A stretch of 64,000 nt of DNA, taken from NCBI RefSeq assembly GCF_030272615.1, contig NC_081414.1, positions 332,801,427-332,865,426 on the forward strand, written 5' to 3'. Positions 58,921-64,000 of the stretch are shown here, one piece after another. The notes below the pieces were generated by a model. It searched no databases, had not been told where the DNA came from, and worked only from the letters and a program-made list of their open reading frames with translations. Positions within the stretch are counted from its first letter, which is position 1; each line of letters opens with the position of its first letter. The position numbers and the translations under genes are program-made. Origin of the DNA: Cryptomeria japonica. Its lineage: Eukaryota > Streptophyta > Pinopsida > Cupressales > Cupressaceae.

Positions 58921-60087
58921 TGTTGGCATTTTTGATGATTGATGCTGTGATTGTCATTGATGGAAACACACTTGCAATGAGATCACTTTTTGTATGTATA
59001 AGTTAAAGCTCAACTGGTATTTGTTCCAACTAGTATGATGTATTATAGTCTTTAGACTATCAGTGTTTTGTAAAAAGTGTTTACTGATCTGAAGTGGTAT
59101 GAAGACCCCAAGCGGTTCAAGGATCTCAAGTGGTACAAAGGAACAAAGCGGCACAACTCATCTTTCCCAATCTTCATTTTGTCAAATGAGCAACTGGCAT
59201 TTTGCTTAAACCGGTATTCTATATGAATCGGTAATACTCTGTGATGTGTTACCAACTGACATTTTGCGATGAGTTACCATCCACCGATTGTTTGGCGGTG
59301 CCGACAATCTGGTAGTGCTTTTTGTGTTGTGTTACCAAATATGTCTAGATGCATTGAACCTAGGAAATTGTATTGTAATCCTACTGGACCGATATGAAAT
59401 TAGATTCCTTTATAAGGACATCATGTCTAGGGTTTTAGGTTGTTGCTAGGGTTTAAGGTGGTTGAAGAGTTTTTGTGAGTGTGAACACAAAAGAGAAGTT
59501 CAGGTCTAAAAGAAGAGGCAGAGTGTGAATGTGTTGAAGACTGAAGTAATTTTGAAATTCATTAGGAATGAGCTATCAAGGATCTAACCAAGCAATCTGT
59601 GCTATTTGCTAGATCACTCACTTGTTGATTACTCACATCTTCGACAAGTCTGTAGCCCTTAATCGGGTAGGCCCAAAAGCCTTTTGTAAATCCTCTAATA
59701 AGGTGGTTCACATATGTGCATCTAAAATCCTCTAGCAAGGTAGTCTTTAACCAGACTTATCTCCTAATAGAGATTGAGATTCCTAATAGGATTTGTTTTG
59801 GTAAAGAACATTGTATGACCTTAACCGACCTGGTTCCTATTCTGCACATAGTTACTTGTGAGTTTCATCTCACTGTGGTTTTTCCCATTTGGGTTTCCAT
59901 GTCAAAATCTCTTGTGTTATGGTGTTTGGGCTTTTGTGGGTGAATGCATTATTTTCTATTTGGTTTTCATGTGTGCTAATTGGTTTGTTTGCTAAATTGT
60001 TTTACCACTTTACTGGTAGTTTAGTAAAGTGTTCAAGTACAATAATTTTTGGCATACTAATTCACTAACCCCTCTTAGTATTCATCA
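58921..60087 (+). repeat. 3' LTR of element B
   Basis: TGTTGGCATTTTTGATG to TTAGTATTCATCA, 1,167 bp, the same length as the 5' LTR. The late block is at about 59875-59905. Confidence 0.93.
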
Positions 60088-60327
60088 AAAAGGATCTTAA
60101 AATATTCATTGTTTATAATGATAAGAATTTGGTTGTTCCATACACCTTCCTTTACTATTTTAAAAATATCATCAACCAAAATATTGTGCAGCAGTAGTAT
60201 GGAGTGCATTTCATCTATTTTATGCCCAAAGATTTCATCATACCACTTTCTTTTCAAAGGCAACTGATCGATTGCACTATTTGGGTAATGCATTCCAAAT
60301 AGATACAGTTGCGTACCATTTATCTAT

Positions 60328-60552
60328 CTTGAAAGCCTTTTATCCTGATGACATTAAATTAAAGTTCTTTCTCTATTTTCTGGTGATCTCTGGAGCAGAG
60401 GTTGCTTTGCATCGACCTGGGATACATTTAACTTGTGTTGTATCTAAGGAAATATGTATCCTAGGTTGATGTAATGCAACCTCTACTCCACTAATAACAA
60501 ATAGAAGACAAAGTACTTTGATTTAATGTCATCAGGATAAAATGCTTTCAAG
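60328..60552. repeat. DRM-derived hairpin 1 of array
   Basis: Arms 60328-60427 and 60454-60552, loop 26 bases. Just upstream and in the sense arm the plus strand reads ATDRLHYLGNAFQIDTVAYH and then VISGAEVALHRPGIHL, DRM motifs X and I. An uninterrupted 65-codon frame spans it (60272-60469). Confidence 0.88.
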
Positions 60553-60564
60553 ACATATATTAGG

Positions 60565-60573
60565 TATAAAAGG
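60565..60573 (+). promoter_or_regulatory. TATA-like box in each array unit
   Basis: GGTATAAAAGGAAGCC is perfectly kept in all five segment-C copies: 51969-51977, 60565-60573, 61671-61679, 62777-62785 and 63348-63356. It is a textbook plant TATA sequence, 12-20 bases after each hairpin and about 870 bases before the next one. No start site is shown, so a promoter role is inference. Confidence 0.35.
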
Positions 60574-61433
60574 AAGCCTACCCTGTCATTTGAAGGGGTC
60601 TACCTACAATTCAAGTGATCTCTTAATTATAAAATCAATTCAATTCCAAGTGAACAAGCAATCAAGCATTCATCAACCATTTAATGAGAATTCAAGTTAA
60701 AGCACAAAATTGATGATCAATAGTCTGCATGACATCCTAAAACCTTGTGTGAGGATTAAAGAAAGATTCATCAAGGTATCATGTTCAATTTTAAGAATTT
60801 TTAGATTAGATCTATCATTTCCCTCAAAAGGAAAACATTATACTTCAAGGTTAACTAACAACCCGAGGTTTGACCTAGGAAAGCCCCCATCAACAAACCT
60901 ATTTTTTGTCATTTTGTGTGTAGGAAATTGATTCAGGAGTTACATGTGAAGAATTTGGCAAAGTAAATGATGACAATCAAACTCAAATTTTGACGACATG
61001 AAAAGCATAAGATTAGGCCATTTCACACCTCCTAGTCCCAAGAATTTTTGACAACCTTTTGATAGTAGATTCTGTGTACCACCCTAAACCAAAAAGAATT
61101 CATTTTGTATACAACCGATAGTCATTGCCAAAATCAGTTTATAGTGTATTCATTTAGGGACCTTTCATAAAATATTCTCAACTTACACATCATAAAAGGA
61201 TCTTAAAATATTCATTGTTTATAATAATAAGAATTTGGTTGTTCCATACACCTTCCTTTACTATTTTAAAAATATCATCGACCAAAATATTATGTAGTAG
61301 TAGTATGGAGTGAATTTAATCTATTTTATGCCCAAAGATTTCATCATACCACATTCTTTTCAAAGGCGACTGATCGATTGCGCTGTTTGGGTAATGCATT
61401 CCAAATAGATACAGTTGCATACCGTTTATCTGT

Positions 61434-61658
61434 CTTGAAAGCCTTTTATCCTAATGGCATTAAATTAAAGTTCTTTCCCTATTTTTTGGTTATCTCTGGA
61501 GTAGAGGTTGCTTTGCATCGACTTGGGATACAATTAACTTGTGTTGTATCTATAGAAATATGTATCCTAGGTCGATGCAATGCAACCTCCGCTCAACCAA
61601 TACCAGATAGAAGAGAAAGTACTTTAATTTAATGCTATCAGGATAAAATGCTTTCAAG
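61434..61658. repeat. DRM-derived hairpin 2 of array
   Basis: Same layout, with dyad centre near 61545. The plus strand reads LGNAFQIDTVAYRLSVLKAF and VEVALHRLGIQL; an 84-codon frame runs 61378-61632. The antisense arm has a TGA inside its motif I region. Confidence 0.88.
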
Positions 61659-62539
61659 ACATATATTAGGTATAAAAGGAAGCCTACCTTGTCATTTGAA
61701 GGGGTCTACCTACAATTCAAGTGATCTCTTAATTATAAAATCAATTCAATTCCAAGTGAACAAGCAATGAAGCATTCATCAAGCATTGAAGGAGAATTCA
61801 AGGTAAAGGACAACATTGATGATCAACAGTCTGCATGACATCCTAAAACCTTGTGTGAGGATTCAAGAAAGATTCATCAAGGTATCATGTTTAGTTTTAA
61901 GCATTTTTAGACTAGATCTATCCTTTCCCTCAAAAGGAAAACATTATACTTCAAGGTTAATTCACAACCCAAGGTTTGACCTAGGAAAGCCCCCATCAAC
62001 AAACCTATTTTTTGTCATTTTGTGTGTAGGAAATTGATTCAATAGTTACATGTGAATAATTTGGCAAAGTAAATGATGACAATCAAACTCAAATTTTGAT
62101 GGCATGAAAAGCATAAGTGTAGCCCATTTCACACCTCCTGGTCCCAAGAATTTTTGACAACCTTTTGATAGTAGATTTTGTGTACCATCGTAATCCAAAA
62201 AGAATTCATTTTATCTACAACTGATATCCATTGCTAAAATCAGTTTAAAGTGTATTCATTTAGGGACCTTTCATAAAATATTCTCAACTAACACATCGTA
62301 AAAGGATCTTAAAAGATTCATTGTTTATAATGATAAGAATTTGGTTATTTCATACACCTTCCTTTACTATTTTAAAAATATCATTGACCAAAATATTGTG
62401 CAGTAGTAGTATGAAGTGCATTCCATCTATTTTATGCCCAAAGATTTCATCATACCACTTTCTTTTCAAAGTTGACTGATCGATTGCGCTGTTTGGGTAA
62501 TGCATTCCAAATAGATACAGTTGCATACAATTTATCTAT

Positions 62540-62764
62540 CTTGAAAGCCTTTTATCTTGATGACATTAAATTAAACTTCTTTTTCTAGTTTCTAGTGATC
62601 TCTGGAGCAGAGGTTGCTATGCATCGACCTGGGATACATTTAACTTGTGTTGTATCTATAGAAATATGTATCCTAGCTCGATGCAATGCAACCTCTACTC
62701 CACCAATACCAGATAGAAGAGAAAGTACTTTAATTTAATACCATCAGGATAAAATACTTTCAAG
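62540..62764. repeat. DRM-derived hairpin 3 of array
   Basis: Same layout. The antisense arm keeps the motif I sequence best: LLSGIGGVEVALHRAR on the minus strand at about 62675-62725. The sense arm has stops. Confidence 0.88.
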
Positions 62765-63126
62765 ACATATATTAGGTATAAAAGGAAGCCTACCCTATCA
62801 TTTGAAGAGGTATACCTACAGTTTAAGTGATCTCTTAATTATAAAATCAATTCAATTCCAAGTGAACAAGCCATCAAGCATTCACCAAGTATTATGATCT
62901 TAAAATATTCATTATTTATAATGATAAGAATTTGGTTGTTCCATACACCTTCCTTTACTATTTTAAAAATATCATTGACCAAAATATTGTGCAGCAGTAT
63001 TATGGAGTGCATTTCATCTATTTTATGCCCAAACATTTCATTGTACCACTTTCTTTTCCAAGGCAACTGATCAATTGTGCTGTTTGGGTAATGCATTCCA
63101 AATAGATACAGTTGCATACCATTTAT

Positions 63127-63335
63127 CCCTATGGCATTAAATTAAAGTTCTTTCTCTATTTTCTGGTGATCTATGGAGCAGAGGTTGCTTTGCATCAACC
63201 TGGGATACATTTAACTTGTGTTGTATCGGTCGAAATATGTATCCTAGGTCGATGCAATGCAACCTCTGCTCCACCAATACTGGATAGAAGAGAAAGTACT
63301 TTATTTTGATGCCATCAAGATAAAATGCTTTCAAG
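63127..63335. repeat. DRM-derived hairpin 4 of array, one arm shortened
   Basis: The sense arm lacks about 20 bases (TATCTTGAAAGCCTTTTATC in other copies), so the pairing arms are about 81 bases. The antisense arm reads LLSSIGGAEVALHRP. Confidence 0.85.
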
Positions 63336-64000
63336 ACATAAATTAGGTATAAAAGGAAGCCTACCCTATCATTTGAAGAGGTATACCTACAATTCAAGTG
63401 ATCTCTTAATTATTAAATCAATTGAATTCCAAGTGAACAAGCCATCAAGCATTAATCAAGCATTAAAGGAAAATTCAAGTTAAAGCACAACATTCATGAT
63501 CAACAATCTACATGACATCCTAAAATCTTGTGTGAGGATTCAAGAAAGATTCATCGAGGTATCATGTTCAATTTTAAGCATTTTTAGATTAGATCTATCC
63601 TTTACCTAAAAAGGAAAACATTATACTTCAAGGTTAATTCACAACCTGAGGTTTGACCTAGGAAAGCCCCCATCAACAAACCTATTTATCATCATTTTGT
63701 GTGTAGGAAATTGATTTAGGAGTTACATGTGAAGAATTTGGCAAAGTAAATGATGACAGTCAAACTCAAATTTTGATGGCATGAAAAGCATAAGAGTAGG
63801 CCATTTCACACCTCCTAGTCCCAAGAATTTTTGACAACCTTTTGATAGTAGATTTTGTGTACCATCCTAATCCAAAAAGAATTCATTTTGTCTACAACCG
63901 ATAGTCATTGCTAAAATCAGTTTAAAGTGTATTCATTTAGGGACCTTTCATAAAATATTCTCAACCTACACACTATAAAAGGATCTTAAAATATTCATTG

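Larger units (their letters stand above)
52604..60087 (+). mobile_element. element B: full-length pol-less copia-type LTR element
   Basis: A 7,484-bp element with two LTRs of exactly 1,167 bp, primer site, ORF1 (coiled coil and CCHC knuckles), ORF2 (unknown, with Lys/Glu-rich coiled coil) and polypurine tract. There is no protease, integrase, RT or RNase H in the 5.1-kb interior. It is flanked by AAAAGG at 52598-52603 and 60088-60093 (a 5-6-bp duplication; one A is ambiguous). The empty site is seen intact in neighbouring array units (CATAAAAGGATCTT). LTR divergence by eye is about 7-10 percent, mostly transitions. It must have moved using enzymes from another element. Confidence 0.93.
60088..64000. 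repeat. tandem array of about 1.1-kb units with embedded DRM-derived hairpins
   Basis: Units start (AAAAGGATCTTAAAATATTC or a variant) at about 60088, 61196, 62304, 62889 and 63978. Each has segment A (about 220 bp), a DRM-derived hairpin (segment B, about 225 bp) and segment C (about 640 bp). The third unit lost most of C (about 500 bp). The array runs past the window edge and, before element B inserted, continued to the left as 51838-52603. Copies differ by roughly 5-8 percent by eye. Confidence 0.93.

Noticed and set aside
60088-64000. CRISPR-like array
   Set aside because: Units are 1.1 kb with long hairpins and no short repeat-spacer pattern; plant nuclear context.

Overview
The window looks like nuclear DNA of a seed plant with a large, repeat-choked genome. 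It is AT-rich and holds no intact cellular gene. Nearly everything recognisable is a plant transposable element or a decayed plant gene fragment: Ty3/gypsy and Ty1/copia elements with initiator-Met-type primer sites, a PPR-type pseudogene, and fragments of a plant-specific DRM (domains rearranged) cytosine methyltransferase. LTRs of 4-5 kb and deep nesting would fit a gymnosperm, but that is inference only. I saw no rRNA, tRNA, CRISPR or bacterial operon.

Layout. 1-7190: minus-strand Tat/Ogre-like gypsy element (post-protease region, protease, gag, long leader, PBS, start of 5' LTR). 7200-17000: mosaic of copia-type LTR fragments in both orientations with pieces of pol-less elements. 17850-19112: minus-strand PPR pseudogene. 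19622-32209: complete but inactivated chromovirus (Tekay/Del-like), minus strand, with 3.7 and 4.1 kb LTRs. 32602-40491: plus-strand pol-less copia-type element (element A) whose second ORF is split by a 4,788-bp solo LTR of the chromovirus family, flanked by a perfect 5-bp duplication. 40496-48297: copia remnants, including one element that lost its integrase core and another that lost its whole reverse transcriptase with the frame kept, and a 329-bp fold-back hairpin. 48298-51007: a CACTA-like terminus followed by a 2.4-kb palindrome made of two inverted copies of a DRM fragment. 51838-64000: tandem array of about 1.1-kb units, each holding a shorter version of the same DRM-derived hairpin; it is interrupted by a full-length 7,484-bp pol-less LTR element (element B, 52604-60087) and runs off the right edge.

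Two things stand out. First, the DRM-derived inverted repeats. DRM enzymes carry out de novo, small-RNA-guided DNA methylation in plants, so a transposon-associated locus able to fold into double-stranded RNA matching DRM could in principle act against the host silencing machinery. Five hairpins share the same arm-specific differences, so one inverted duplication was later amplified. Expression and targeting are untested. Second, a family of pol-less copia-type elements with a two-ORF plan: ORF1 is a coiled coil followed by four CCHC knuckles, and ORF2 is a protein of unknown function with a conserved N-terminal region and a Lys/Glu-rich coiled coil. Elements A and B are clear members; remnants near 11-17 kb may be relatives.

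Relative order visible from nesting: the DRM inverted duplication and its array came before insertion of element B; element A came before the chromovirus LTR inserted into it; the minus-strand copia element at 45-48 kb came before the CACTA-like insertion in its gag. All protein-coding parts of the elements carry stops, frameshifts or lost catalytic residues.
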